Assembly: GCF_044357945.1 (NCBI RefSeq)
Contig: NZ_CP076563.1
Span: forward strand, 620,001 to 684,000
DNA from: QAND01 sp003150225
GTDB lineage: Bacteria; Bacillota; Clostridia; Christensenellales; QAND01
Direction: 5' to 3'
DNA: 64,000 nt
Shown here: one piece after another, positions 35,837 to 44,443 of the stretch
How positions within the stretch are numbered: position 1 is the stretch's first letter
Layout: the number at the start of each line of letters is the position of its first letter
Notes under the pieces: generated by a model
What the model was told of the DNA's origin: nothing
The model's database searches: none
What the model saw: only the letters and a program-made list of their open reading frames with translations
Position numbers and translations under genes: made by a program

Positions 35837-36391
35837 TTATTCAGACGGCTTTCCAAACAGATTCTTAATGGCGCTGTTGACGTATCGGGCAAAGGCAATC
35901 AGGGCCACCACCAGCCCCAGATACAACACATACATGTTGTAGGGACGCAGCACCTCAAAGAAGGTCATCGCCAGGCCCATGCTTAAAAAGTAGGTAGCTG
36001 CCTTGCCAAAGATATCGGAATATACCACGATATCCTTCTTGCGCAGCAGCACCAGCGCGCCGATACACAGGATCAGATCCTTGGCCACAAAGATCGCCAC
36101 AAAGAAGGTGGGGATGTAGCCCACCAGCATAAAGCAGATCAATACCGAGAGGGTCATAAGCTTGTCTGCCACCGGGTCCATCAGCTTGCCATAGGTGCTG
36201 ATGGCCTTGTATTTCCGCGCCAAATAACCATCGATAAGGTCGGTAACCCCCGCCGTAGCGCAAATGGCAAAGGATAGCATCCGCCCCTCGAAAACGGTGT
36301 CGGGATTCCAAAATGCCCACCAGAACAGCGGCACCATCAAAAAGCGCAACGTGGTTAAAATATTGGGAATTTGCTTTTTATACTCATTCAT
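35837..36391 (-). CDS. pgsA: CDP-diacylglycerol-glycerol-3-phosphate phosphatidyltransferase
   Basis: A 184-residue integral membrane enzyme making phosphatidylglycerol phosphate. The CDP-alcohol phosphatidyltransferase motif DGYLARKYKAISTYGKLMDP, continuing VAD, fits D-G-x2-A-R-x8-G-x3-D-x3-D exactly (about residues 57-79). Several membrane helices follow. ATG at 36391 (MNEYKKQIPNILTTLRF) is the family start; the ribosome site is weak (TTAGGG). The longer upstream frame has no support. Confidence 0.92.
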   Translation of the reverse strand: MNEYKKQIPNILTTLRFLMVPLFWWAFWNPDTVFEGRMLSFAICATAGVTDLIDGYLARKYKAISTYGKLMDPVADKLMTLSVLICFMLVGYIPTFFVAIFVAKDLILCIGALVLLRKKDIVVYSDIFGKAATYFLSMGLAMTFFEVLRPYNMYVLYLGLVVALIAFARYVNSAIKNLFGKPSE

Positions 36392-36578
36392 TTTCGTATC
36401 CCTAAGGCTTTCCGGCGCATTGGATTGGATCGGCTTCCTACCGCCGCCGGCGCTCATCGTTATCTTATCATATTTTGTTAAAAAGTTCACTAAGTTTTTC
36501 ACAAAAGGATCAAGAATTTGGAAAAAGGGTCCTAACCCCACAAAATGGGAATATGCTTTACGGAAGGAGGTTACCGCT

Positions 36579-37229
36579 GTGGAACAATGCTATCCCTTTG
36601 AGGCGCTGCCGCTGCCCTATCCCTATGATGGCCTGGCGCCCTATTTAAATGCAGAAACCCTGACGTTTCATCACGATAAGCACTACCAAGCCTATGTGGA
36701 GGGGCTCAACCAAATTTTAGAAAAATGCCCCCAGTACCAGTCCTGGTCCCTTAACCGGCTGGTGACGGAGTACGCCCACCTGCCCCAAAGCATCCAGGAG
36801 CCGGTACGAAACAACGCAGGGGGCGTTTACAACCACGGCCTTTATTTTATGGGGCTTTGCCCGGGCGGCTCCATGCCGGGCAGCCGCCTGACGGCGGTCA
36901 TCGAGAAGGCGTTTGGTTCCTTTCAAAACCTAAATGACGCCCTCATCCAGTGCGCCATGAGCCAGTTTGGATCGGGCTATGCCTTTTTGATCAGCGATGC
37001 CTGGGGCCGGCTGGGGCTGGTAAAGGCCCCCAACCAGCAGGTTCCGCTAAGCAGCCGCATGTGTCCGCTCCTCGCGATTGACGTATGGGAGCATGCCTAT
37101 TACCTCCAGTACCAAAACCGCCGGAAGGACTATCTTACCGCCCTTACCCAGGTCATCGACTGGTCCTTTGTGGAGCATCGGTACGCCGATGTAATGGACG
37201 CCACCCGCCGCCGGGGACAGCGGGGTTAA
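36579..37229 (+). CDS. Fe/Mn superoxide dismutase
   Basis: A 216-residue superoxide dismutase starting at GTG (36579), with AAGGAGG 6-7 bases upstream. All four metal ligands are visible: the His in TFHHDKHYQAYV, the His in GGVYNHGLYF, and the Asp and His in AIDVWEHAYYLQYQNRR. SQFGSGYAFL is also conserved. Sequence alone does not settle iron versus manganese. No export signal. The window thus encodes both a dismutase and a superoxide reductase. Confidence 0.93.
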   Translation: MEQCYPFEALPLPYPYDGLAPYLNAETLTFHHDKHYQAYVEGLNQILEKCPQYQSWSLNRLVTEYAHLPQSIQEPVRNNAGGVYNHGLYFMGLCPGGSMPGSRLTAVIEKAFGSFQNLNDALIQCAMSQFGSGYAFLISDAWGRLGLVKAPNQQVPLSSRMCPLLAIDVWEHAYYLQYQNRRKDYLTALTQVIDWSFVEHRYADVMDATRRRGQRG

Positions 37230-37269
37230 AATCCGAGAAAACGCAGATACTATCCCCGAGGTGATAAGG

Positions 37270-37443
37270 ATGAGCAGCGACTTACCACAGGGGTTTCTCA
37301 TGGCTCTGGCCGATAACCTGGACGCGACAGCCTACTTTGCGTCCCTCAGCCAAAGCCATCAGAACACCATCGTGGATCATGCCCGCCATGTCAATTCAAA
37401 ACAGGAGATGCGCCAATACGTCAACAGCTTTTTCAAAAGCTAA
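37270..37443 (+). CDS. Short conserved protein resembling the YdeI/OmdA C-terminus
   Basis: A 57-residue protein: MSSDLPQGFLMALADNLDAT, then YFASLSQSHQNTIVDHA and an end rich in Gln, Arg and Lys. The order G-F-x2-AL...N..A..YF..L......I..HA resembles the C-terminal part of YdeI/OmpD-associated (OmdA) proteins, as a stand-alone piece. ATG at 37270 is chosen because GAGGTG lies 6 bases upstream. It follows the superoxide dismutase gene by 40 bases and is probably co-transcribed. Family link is tentative. Confidence 0.65.
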   Translation: MSSDLPQGFLMALADNLDATAYFASLSQSHQNTIVDHARHVNSKQEMRQYVNSFFKS

Positions 37444-37471
37444 GGCGGGGAGGCGTTTCTCCCTTTTTGGC

Positions 37472-38422
37472 CTAGAATCCGATCCGCTCCAAAAAGGCCG
37501 CTACTTTCGCTTCATACGCCTCCGGAGACTGCAGATGGCTGGTGGCATGATACGCGCCCGGGACCAGAAACAGCTCCTTTTCCCCCTGGTACGCCTCAAA
37601 CATCTCCCGCGCCATTCGGACGGGAACATAATCGTCCTCCGCGCCATGGATAAACAAGATGGGAATCGTTGCCTTTTGCAGCTGATGGATAGGGCTGTTG
37701 TCCCGAAAACGGCTGCCCATGCGGCGGCGATACAAAAGGCTGGCCAGATACATCACCGGAAAGGGCGGCAGATGGTACTGGCGCTTTAACTGATGAACCA
37801 GTTCTTCCCAGGCCGAACTATATCCGCAGTCCGCCACCACCGCCCGCACCTGGGGTGGAGGCGACTCTCCCGCCGCGTTCAACACCGTAGCGCCTCCCAT
37901 GGAGACGCCATGAAGGAGGATGCGGGCCTCCTTTCCCAGTCTCTGGATCAGATACGCCGCCCAATCCAAACAATCCAGCCGGTCGGCCCATCCGAACCCC
38001 ACATAGCGGCCGCCGCTTTTGCCATGAGCCCTGTTATCGGGCATCAAGAGATGGAAACCCATACGCTGATAGAAGGCCGCAAAGGGTCCAAAGGTGGAGA
38101 TGCCATCCCCCCGGTACCCATGGATGCACAGGGCAACCCGGCAGCTGGGCTCCTTGGCCGGAAGAAACCAGCCTGTAAGGAAAACCCCATCCTGAGAAGC
38201 CGCGATTTTCACCCGTTCCATGGGCTGGGTGGAAAGCCATTCCTTAGCTTCCAAGATGGATGCCGTCCACCGCCGGCCCAGCGGGGTCATCCTCTTGGGA
38301 TCCCGCTTCCGTCTGGGGCCGTCCGTATGATAAAAGGCAATCCATAGCAACAGCTCCGCCATCAGATAGCTCAATAGGCAAACCGCCAAAGCCGCTATGG
38401 CTAGTATCTCCCACCAAGGCAT
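37472..38422 (-). CDS. Membrane-anchored alpha/beta hydrolase
   Basis: A 316-residue protein with one N-terminal membrane helix (about residues 5-30) and a cytoplasmic or external alpha/beta-hydrolase domain of the BEM46/FrsA type. The oxyanion region is CIHGYRGDG, the nucleophile elbow LHGVSMGGATVL (Ser near residue 184), the acid HGAEDDYVP and the base AYHATSHL. Substrate unknown, probably an ester or peptide. ATG at 38422 sits 6 bases after AGGAGG; an ATG two codons up is too close to it. Own promoter at 38445-38473. Confidence 0.9.
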   Translation of the reverse strand: MPWWEILAIAALAVCLLSYLMAELLLWIAFYHTDGPRRKRDPKRMTPLGRRWTASILEAKEWLSTQPMERVKIAASQDGVFLTGWFLPAKEPSCRVALCIHGYRGDGISTFGPFAAFYQRMGFHLLMPDNRAHGKSGGRYVGFGWADRLDCLDWAAYLIQRLGKEARILLHGVSMGGATVLNAAGESPPPQVRAVVADCGYSSAWEELVHQLKRQYHLPPFPVMYLASLLYRRRMGSRFRDNSPIHQLQKATIPILFIHGAEDDYVPVRMAREMFEAYQGEKELFLVPGAYHATSHLQSPEAYEAKVAAFLERIGF

Positions 38423-38444
38423 GGCCATCCTCCTTTCCTCTTCA

Positions 38445-38473
38445 TATATATCACCGAAAAGAAGGGGATTCAA
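38445..38473 (-). promoter_or_regulatory. Promoter of the alpha/beta hydrolase gene
   Basis: TTGAAT, 17 bases, TATATA on the minus strand, about 20 bases before the start codon. Confidence 0.65.
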
Positions 38474-38759
38474 ACGAAAAAACCACAAAACGGAGCATTT
38501 TCAAAAAAGTTCACGATTTCTTATGGATTTCTTCCTCTTTCCCAGGCGTTGCTTTTGGGACAAAACGCTATCGTCTCTTCCGCCAACACTAGAGCTTCTC
38601 CTCTTTCCAAGGGTTGGAATCCAGAAAGGCAAAAATTGAAAGAAGGAATTTCCAATATCTGTGTGATTTAATTCCATTTCATGGTAAAGTTGAGTACAAA
38701 TGAAACAAAAAGTGTAGTTGCTATTTCATAAAAGAATCAAATTAAAGGAGGAATGGAGT
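38474..38759. other. AT-rich intergenic region upstream of the phosphohexomutase gene
   Basis: No gene seen. Near the right end, TTGAGT, 17 bases, TGTAGT (38689-38717) is a weak promoter candidate. A short inverted repeat ATGAAA...TTTCAT (about 38700-38730) overlaps it and could be an operator. Confidence 0.4.
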
Positions 38760-40289
38760 ATGACCTATCAACACCTGCGTACCGAAAGCGACGTCCGCGC
38801 GGTAGCCATGGAGAACCCGGAGGAGCAGCCCGTCCGGCTTACGCCACAGGCGGTGTACGATATCGCCTGTGGATTCGCTCGCTTTGTCTCGGAGAAGCTG
38901 CAAAAACCGCTGGAGCAGCTGCGCATCGCCGTGGCGCAGGACTGCCGGCTGTCCGGCCCTCTTTTGATGCCTCGTCTCCAACAGGGACTGGCGGATATGG
39001 GCGTCCAGGTGTTTGACTGCGGACTCTCCACCACCCCCAGTATGTTCATGAGCACCGTCACCCCGGGATTCCTCTACGACGCCGCCGTCATGATGACGGC
39101 CAGCCACCTGCCACCCGATCGCAATGGTCTGAAGTTCTTCACCGCCCAGGGCGGCACCAGCAACGAGGATATGATCCATATCCTCGCCCTGGCGGAGGAT
39201 GGCTGCACCAAAAAAGCAACGCCGCCCAAGGCCGCCATCCAGGTGGACTTTCTTTCAAAATATGCCCAACAGCTGGTGGATCTGGTTCGTAGAGGTGCCA
39301 ATGCCCAGGACTATGACCATCCCTTGGCCCCCTTCCGCATCCTGGTGGATGCGGGCAACGGCGTAGGCGGTTTCTTCGTGGAACAGGTGCTAAAACCCCT
39401 GGGCGCCGATCCAATCGGCAGCCAGTTTCTAGAGCCGGACGGCCGCTTCCCCAATCACATGCCCAACCCGGAGGACGACGACGCCCTTTCGTCAGTCAGC
39501 CAGGCCGTAACGCGAAATAGCGCCGATCTCGGCATCATCTTTGATACCGACTGCGACCGGGCTGCTGTCATCAACCGGGACGGAACCCCCTTTGCGCGGA
39601 ACGCCCTTGTAGCTCTTATGAGCGCCATCGTATTGGAGGAACATCCCGGCACCACCATCGTCACCTGCTCCAGCACCTCCAACCACATCCGTTCCTTTAT
39701 CGAAGCCCGCGGTGGCAAGCAACGCCGGTTTAAACGGGGCTACCGCTTTGTTATAGACGAGGCCCTTCGCCTAAACGCCGCGGGAACCGACAGTCAAATG
39801 GCCATCGAAGTCAGCGGCCATTGCGCCCTAAAGGAAAACCACTTTCTGGACGACGGCGCCTATCTGGTGGCAAAGGTTCTCATCAAAATGGCAAGGCTAC
39901 ACCAGGAGGGCAAGCGGCTGGACAGCCTCATTGCCGATTTGAAGGAACCTCTGGAAGCCCTCTCCTTCCCCTTCCACTTTACAGTGGAAAACCCCAGGGA
40001 ATATGGCGATATGCTCCTGCGGGACCTTTTCCAGTTCGCCAAAGAGCAGGGAATTGCACTCAACGAAGAACACGTAGACGGATTTCGTGGCGAGTTTCCC
40101 CCCGGCGACGGAGATGGCTGGGCCTCCAGCCGGCCCAGCATGTATAATCCCCTGATGGGATTCCAGGTGGAGAGTGAAGAGCCAGGCGGTGCGAAACACA
40201 TCGCAAAAAAATTCATCCCCTTCTTTACCCGTTATCCGGAGCTAAATCAGGAGGATCTAGCCCCCCTGCTGGCCCTTGCCCAAGAATGA
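38760..40289 (+). CDS. Phosphomannomutase/phosphoglucomutase family enzyme
   Basis: A 509-residue alpha-D-phosphohexomutase. The phosphoserine loop is MMTASHLPPDRNGLKFF (about residue 120), the metal loop FDTDCDRAAVINRDG (about 260), and the sugar-binding loop EVSGHCALKENHFLDDG (about 352). The C-terminal phosphate-binding domain follows. Preference for mannose or glucose phosphate cannot be decided, though the long N-terminal region resembles clostridial ManB-like proteins. AAGGAGG precedes the ATG at 8 bases. It may feed cell-envelope sugar nucleotides. Single-gene unit with its own terminator. Confidence 0.9.
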   Translation: MTYQHLRTESDVRAVAMENPEEQPVRLTPQAVYDIACGFARFVSEKLQKPLEQLRIAVAQDCRLSGPLLMPRLQQGLADMGVQVFDCGLSTTPSMFMSTVTPGFLYDAAVMMTASHLPPDRNGLKFFTAQGGTSNEDMIHILALAEDGCTKKATPPKAAIQVDFLSKYAQQLVDLVRRGANAQDYDHPLAPFRILVDAGNGVGGFFVEQVLKPLGADPIGSQFLEPDGRFPNHMPNPEDDDALSSVSQAVTRNSADLGIIFDTDCDRAAVINRDGTPFARNALVALMSAIVLEEHPGTTIVTCSSTSNHIRSFIEARGGKQRRFKRGYRFVIDEALRLNAAGTDSQMAIEVSGHCALKENHFLDDGAYLVAKVLIKMARLHQEGKRLDSLIADLKEPLEALSFPFHFTVENPREYGDMLLRDLFQFAKEQGIALNEEHVDGFRGEFPPGDGDGWASSRPSMYNPLMGFQVESEEPGGAKHIAKKFIPFFTRYPELNQEDLAPLLALAQE

Positions 40290-40300
40290 TTCCCGAATGA

Positions 40301-40334
40301 AAAAAACGCCGTCTCCTCAGGGATGGCGTTTTTT
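40301..40334 (+). terminator. Phosphohexomutase gene terminator
   Basis: AAAAAACGCC pairs with GGCGTTTTTT around a loop of about 14 bases. Confidence 0.82.
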
Positions 40335-40389
40335 GTAGCACGCCATTTTATTTCATCTCAAGGGATGCAGTTTTTGCAACGGCCCGGCC

Positions 40390-40450
40390 TTGACGGCTAT
40401 GGAATATTATGGAACAATGGATCCTAAAGTGTACTAAATTATACTAAATT
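40390..40450 (+). promoter_or_regulatory. Promoter and tandem-repeat operator candidate of the MFS gene
   Basis: TTGACG, 17 bases, AACAAT gives a weak promoter (40390-40418). Immediately downstream, a 10-base unit (G/A)TACTAAATT is repeated head to tail at 40431-40440 and 40441-40450, one helical turn apart, just before the ribosome site. Confidence 0.4.
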
Positions 40451-40465
40451 TAAGAAGGGGCGCCC

Positions 40466-41683
40466 ATGAACTACAAACAGGTACAAACCAGGTTGAATAT
40501 CCTCGATTTTCTCATCGTCGGAGGTCTCACCGGCGGCTCCTATCTGGGCATGGTGCTGCGCGCCGCCGGCCTCTCCAGCATGGCTCTGGGCACGGTATTG
40601 AGCATCAATTCCCTGATGGCGCTCCTAACGCCGCCGCTGTTTGGAATGATCGCCGATAAAATCGGTTCACCCCGCAAAACCATGTGCATCACTCTTGCTC
40701 TCACCTGCCTGGTCTGGCTGGGGATTCCCCTCACCCTTAACGTCAAAATCGCCACCTTTCCTGTGGTAGTGGTATTTGTCATCTGCGGCGCTTGGGTGCG
40801 GTCTCCCGTCAATTCTCTGACGGACAGCTATCTGATGCAAGTCCAAACCGCCGATTCCCGGATTGTCTACTCCCGGGCCCGCAAATACGGCTCATTGGGC
40901 TACGCCATTATCGCTCTGTTGTCTACCCCTCTTATGGCGGCTCTGGGGGTTGGCGTCATGTTCTACGTCCCTCTGTTGATCCTGGGGCCGGTTATTGTCA
41001 TCACCCGCCAGGTTGGCGATGTCAAGCCCAAGGACGCGCCAGATTCAGGCCAGGGAGCCAAGCACAAGCTGCAGATCGGCCGGGCTTTCAAAAGCTATTA
41101 CCTGGTCTGCCATATCATCTGCCTCATGGTGGTTTGGATGCCCTTCATGCTCCACGGCACCCTGGTGCCCTTTCTGCTGGAGGCCATCCACGCCGATTCC
41201 TCTTTACAGGGAATCGCCTTCGGCATCCGGGCTTTCATGGAATTTCCCTCCTTCATGTTGGTGCCCTTTCTTCTGCGGAAATACAATCCGCAAAAGCTGC
41301 TTCCCCTCTGTTTTTCCTACTATGCCGTCGAATGCCTGGTTCTGGCCATGACCCAACAGGTCTGGGCCCTATATGCCATCATGGTATGCAGCGGCACGGT
41401 CTTTGCTATGATCATCGGGGTCAATATCAACTACGTTCACAGTCTGGCCCCCAGAGGGCTGGAATCCACCGTCGTAACGGTAAACGCCGCTGCACAGTCC
41501 CTGGCCGGGGTATTGGGAAACCTCTTGGCCGGCGCTTTGGTGGATAGCGTGGGCATCCGCATGACCTATCTCATCATCGCGGCAATGGTGGTGCTGGCAT
41601 CCCTTATGATGTACTTCCTGGCTGGGCATGGGCGCAAGAAGGGAATTCCCCTGAATGCCGAAACAGCGATTCAATGCCCTTAG
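40466..41683 (+). CDS. MFS transporter
   Basis: A 405-residue polytopic membrane protein with about twelve hydrophobic segments, of the major facilitator superfamily. Loop 2-3 carries GMIADKIGSPRK, the MFS signature. The overall pattern, including DSYLMQVQTADSRIVYSRARKYGSLGYAI, resembles the LacY/nucleoside symporter-like (MFS_1-like) branch rather than drug exporters. Substrate unknown. AAGGGGC precedes the ATG at 6 bases. A strong terminator follows. Confidence 0.88.
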   Translation: MNYKQVQTRLNILDFLIVGGLTGGSYLGMVLRAAGLSSMALGTVLSINSLMALLTPPLFGMIADKIGSPRKTMCITLALTCLVWLGIPLTLNVKIATFPVVVVFVICGAWVRSPVNSLTDSYLMQVQTADSRIVYSRARKYGSLGYAIIALLSTPLMAALGVGVMFYVPLLILGPVIVITRQVGDVKPKDAPDSGQGAKHKLQIGRAFKSYYLVCHIICLMVVWMPFMLHGTLVPFLLEAIHADSSLQGIAFGIRAFMEFPSFMLVPFLLRKYNPQKLLPLCFSYYAVECLVLAMTQQVWALYAIMVCSGTVFAMIIGVNINYVHSLAPRGLESTVVTVNAAAQSLAGVLGNLLAGALVDSVGIRMTYLIIAAMVVLASLMMYFLAGHGRKKGIPLNAETAIQCP

Positions 41684-41709
41684 ACCAGCCTTGTGGACAG
41701 AAGCAAAAC

Positions 41710-41743
41710 GCAAAAACGCGGTCCCCTTGGATCGCGTTTTTGC
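41710..41743 (+). terminator. MFS gene terminator
   Basis: A long stem GCAAAAACGCG pairs with CGCGTTTTTGC with one bulge. T run on the plus strand. Confidence 0.88.
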
Positions 41744-41859
41744 TATTCGCCCGTTGCCCCTTTTGTTTGCACCATATAAAAAACAACCCTGGAATCCTTT
41801 CTTCCAAGGCCGTTTCGTTAATGAAGCATTACGATAATACTCCTCCCATTTTATGCAAA

Positions 41860-41913
41860 AAATATCGCAACCCACAAAAGCGGATTGCGATATTGAGCGC
41901 GGCAACTTACCGC
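41860..41913 (-). repeat. tRNA-linked terminator repeat R1
   Basis: Read on the minus strand it begins directly after the CCA of tRNA-Lys: a short GCGG...CCGC hairpin, then AATATCGCAA...TTGCGATATT followed by a T run. It is nearly identical to R2 after tRNA-Pro and R4 after tRNA-Thr. It doubles as the tRNA operon terminator. Confidence 0.9.
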
Positions 41914-41991
41914 TGGTACCCCCTCAGGGATTCGAACCCTGGACACCCTGATTAAGAGTCAGGTGCTCTAGCCAGCTGAGCTAAGGAGGCA
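41914..41991 (-). tRNA. tRNA-Lys (CTT)
   Basis: Cloverleaf complete on the minus strand: acceptor TGCCTCC/GGGGGTA, D arm GCTCAGCTGG, anticodon stem CTGAC-loop-TCAG with anticodon CTT, T arm GGTTCGAATCC, CCA encoded. Last gene of a four-tRNA operon. Confidence 0.95.
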
Positions 41992-41995
41992 TGTT

Positions 41996-42069
<74 letters not shown>

Positions 42070-42072
42070 AAG

Positions 42073-42147
42073 TGGAGCGGTAGACGAGATTCGAACTCGC
42101 GACATCCACCTTGGCAAGGTGGCACTCTACCACTGAGCTACTACCGC
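42073..42147 (-). tRNA. tRNA-Gly (GCC)
   Basis: Acceptor GCGGTAG/CTACCGC, anticodon loop TTGCCAA with anticodon GCC, T loop AGTTCGAATCT, CCA encoded. Confidence 0.96.
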
Positions 42148-42150
42148 AGA

Positions 42151-42234
42151 TGGTGCGGGCGAAGAGACTTGAACTCCCACGCCTATTGGCACTAGATCCT
42201 AAGTCTAGCGCGTCTGCCATTCCGCCACGCCCGC
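42151..42234 (-). tRNA. tRNA-Leu (TAG)
   Basis: Class II tRNA with a variable arm; acceptor GCGGGCG/CGCCCGC, anticodon loop ACTTAGGAT with anticodon TAG, CCA encoded. First gene of the tRNA operon. Confidence 0.95.
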
Positions 42235-42280
42235 AGGGCTTGGCCTGCAAAAGCAACGTCTCACTCTTGCATGCCTTGTG

Positions 42281-42309
42281 ATTATAGATAGTATCTCCAA
42301 AATTGTCAA
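42281..42309 (-). promoter_or_regulatory. Perfect sigma-A promoter of the four-tRNA operon
   Basis: TTGACA, 17 bases, TATAAT on the minus strand, about 45 bases upstream of tRNA-Leu. Confidence 0.96.
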
Positions 42310-42438
42310 GCCCTTGTGAGAAAAAACCGCTCCTAAAACTTCCACAAAAGGAGGAAGCATCCGCCCTTGAATATATTGGCTCCATAAGAGCACCGCAAAC
42401 CGCCGGGGAGGCTCTGCTCCTCTCCGGCCAGCAGCATG

Positions 42439-43755
42439 CTACTGAAGCAGCCCCAGTTTCTCCTTCCATAGGAGGACTCGCAGCACCGACGCATCCAATG
42501 CCTCCTCGCTGATCGTTCCATCCTTAACCGCCTGAACCACGGCGGGTATCTGCTCCTTATAGTCGGTTCCACAGATCATATCATTCCCCGCTTGAATGGC
42601 CAATACCGCCGCATCCCCTATGCCATATTCCGTGCGGATGGCGTCCATATAGAGATCGTCGGTCATGATCACTCCCTGAAACTCCAGCTCCTCCCGAAGA
42701 ATCTCATGCACCTTAGGGGATAGGGATGCCGGAAGATCTGGGTCCATGGCCTCCACCACGTTATGGCTCACCAGGACGCTGTCGGCTCCGGCCGCAAAGC
42801 CAGCGGAAAAGGGCAGAAAATCGCTGGAGCGGAAGGTCTCCATGGGGCGCTGGTCATGGGCTACCCCGGTGTGAGTATCCCGGTTATTGCCATAACCGGG
42901 GAAATGCTTTAGCACCGATCCCATGCCCTCGGCATCCATCACCTCCACCACCGTTCTTACATATTCCGCGGTCTGGGCGGCGTCCTTTCCAAAGGTTCGG
43001 GCATAAATATAGTCCCCGCTATCGGTGGAAACATCGCAAACCGGCGCCATGTTAACATTGATTCCAAGTTTTTTTAAAAACTGTGCCTTTTCCTGGGTAT
43101 CGCTGCTTACCAATTCCAACCCCCCTGCTCGGAACAGCGCCTGAGGGGAGCGGAAGGGGGCGGAACGAAACTGGGGCAGTTGGCTGATGCGGTTCACCAA
43201 TCCCCCTTCTTCATCCACAGCAATCAGCATGGGAATCCTGCTGGCCTCCTGGTAGGATGCAATCTCCTCCTTTAAGCCGGCTGGCGTCTGGTTTTCCGTA
43301 TTGGGCTTAAACAACACATATCCGCCCAGATGGTAGTCTGCAGCGTCCTGAGCGGCTCCCTGGGTCGGGCACCGCACCAAGAACAGTTGGCCCACCTTTT
43401 CCTCCACACTCATGCCAGCCAGAAGGTCGTCCACCACCCGATAGCGCTTGGCTTCCTCTCCCGGCTCCACCAGGGTGATCACCAGGGCTTCATAGGGATT
43501 CCGGTGCTGAACCTCCACCCGGTCTCCCTCCATCAGGCGATATCCGTTCAGCTTCAACTGCGCGTTCTGCCGTTCAAAGGTATGGGTTGCATCCTCTGTG
43601 GTTTGAATGGTGATAATCTCCTCCGTTACCTCCACCACCTTGCCCACAGTGGCCTCCACGGGCTTAGGAGTGGGAGCGGGCTCAGCCGCATTGCCGCAGG
43701 CGGCGCACAGCATACAGATACAGCAGATGATTCCAATTACCGCTTGTTTTTTCAT
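42439..43755 (-). CDS. Lipoprotein glycoside hydrolase family 3 (NagZ-like)
   Basis: A 438-residue secreted lipoprotein. The signal peptide ends in lipobox LCAAC (Cys near residue 20). A small domain (about 35-105) with beta-rich sequence precedes a GH3 catalytic barrel: VGQLFLVR, IPMLIAVDEEGG, LKHFPGYGNN and the nucleophile region VIMTDDLYMDAI. The barrel fits beta-N-acetylhexosaminidases acting on peptidoglycan fragments. GGGTGA precedes the ATG and a TATAAT-like -10 lies at 43789-43794. Probable role in cell-wall turnover at the outer membrane face. Confidence 0.92.
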   Translation of the reverse strand: MKKQAVIGIICCICMLCAACGNAAEPAPTPKPVEATVGKVVEVTEEIITIQTTEDATHTFERQNAQLKLNGYRLMEGDRVEVQHRNPYEALVITLVEPGEEAKRYRVVDDLLAGMSVEEKVGQLFLVRCPTQGAAQDAADYHLGGYVLFKPNTENQTPAGLKEEIASYQEASRIPMLIAVDEEGGLVNRISQLPQFRSAPFRSPQALFRAGGLELVSSDTQEKAQFLKKLGINVNMAPVCDVSTDSGDYIYARTFGKDAAQTAEYVRTVVEVMDAEGMGSVLKHFPGYGNNRDTHTGVAHDQRPMETFRSSDFLPFSAGFAAGADSVLVSHNVVEAMDPDLPASLSPKVHEILREELEFQGVIMTDDLYMDAIRTEYGIGDAAVLAIQAGNDMICGTDYKEQIPAVVQAVKDGTISEEALDASVLRVLLWKEKLGLLQ

Positions 43756-43854
43756 AGGTTCACCCGATCCTTTTTTGCCATTTGTTTTATTATATCAGAT
43801 CATCGGTGCCATAAAAAAGTCAATGTTCGGATGCATTCCTCCTGGACAATGCAA

Positions 43855-43883
43855 TTGACGGAGCAAGACATCTATACTATAAT
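43855..43883 (+). promoter_or_regulatory. Promoter of tRNA-Pro
   Basis: TTGACG, 17 bases, TATAAT; tRNA-Pro begins 30 bases downstream. Confidence 0.92.
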
Positions 43884-43913
43884 ATCCAAGGAATCGGCCG
43901 AAACCGGCATTCA

Positions 43914-43990
<77 letters not shown>

Positions 43991-44043
43991 GCGGCAAGTT
44001 GCCGCGTCTAATATCGCAATCCACTTTTGTGGGTTGCGATATT
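43991..44043 (+). repeat. tRNA-linked terminator repeat R2
   Basis: Starts directly after the CCA of tRNA-Pro: palindrome GCGGCAAGTTGCCGC, then AATATCGCAATCCAC/GTGGGTTGCGATATT and TTTTT. It is the tRNA-Pro terminator and the best-preserved copy. Confidence 0.92.
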
Positions 44044-44089
44044 TTTATCCCCGCCCCATCTTTCCCTCCTTTCCGCATTTCAGCCAGCG

Positions 44090-44147
44090 GTAGGTTGCAG
44101 CGTCCAATATCGCAATCCGCCTTTGTGGGTTCTGGTATTTCTATCTT
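44090..44147 (+). repeat. Degenerate repeat copy R3, no tRNA attached
   Basis: GCCAGCGGTAGGTTGCAGC followed by AATATCGCAATCCGCC...GTGGGTTCTGGTATT. It keeps the CCA-like flank seen at tRNA ends but no tRNA precedes it, and the second stem is decayed. Confidence 0.8.
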
Positions 44148-44327
44148 CCTTCATCCATACCATTCACATTCGGTTGCATCGCAAGATTCTCATAAAAAGC
44201 TTGGCTGATTCATAAGCACAAGATACTTTTACATCGTTGTCTCGCTTATTCCCTCCGTTTTCTCCCAAACCGCCCTATATGATCCCGCAAAAAGCTGGCA
44301 AATCCTGCTATGTTTTTGTCCATGCCC
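44148..44327. other. Intergenic DNA before csp, no gene
   Basis: No coding signal. A 10-base sequence CAAATCCTGC occurs at 44299-44308 and again at 44332-44341, the second copy spanning the csp -35 region. Confidence 0.6.
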
Positions 44328-44356
44328 TTGACAAATCCTGCAAAGACTGATAAAGT
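44328..44356 (+). promoter_or_regulatory. Promoter of the cold-shock gene
   Basis: TTGACA, 17 bases, TAAAGT; transcription would start near 44363, leaving a leader of about 120 bases. Confidence 0.82.
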
Positions 44357-44387
44357 ATTTTTCGTATTCAAAGAGGTATCAATTGTA

Positions 44388-44443
44388 CTCACAGGTATTG
44401 TAAGTCATTGGCTCCATTCTTGATTTACACCTGTGGGTTTTTT
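44388..44443 (+). promoter_or_regulatory. Terminator-like hairpin inside the csp leader
   Basis: CTCACAGGT pairs with ACCTGTGGG; above a small bulge GTAAGTCA pairs with TGATTTAC, and TTTTTT follows. This is a full intrinsic terminator 40 bases upstream of the csp start codon, with no promoter after it. It suggests attenuation, a temperature-responsive leader, or a short RNA ending here with read-through into csp. Confidence 0.75.

Noticed and set aside
40792..41547. A 251-codon frame inside the MFS gene on the same strand
   Set aside because: Out-of-frame shadow of the transporter; no hydrophobic pattern or motif of its own.
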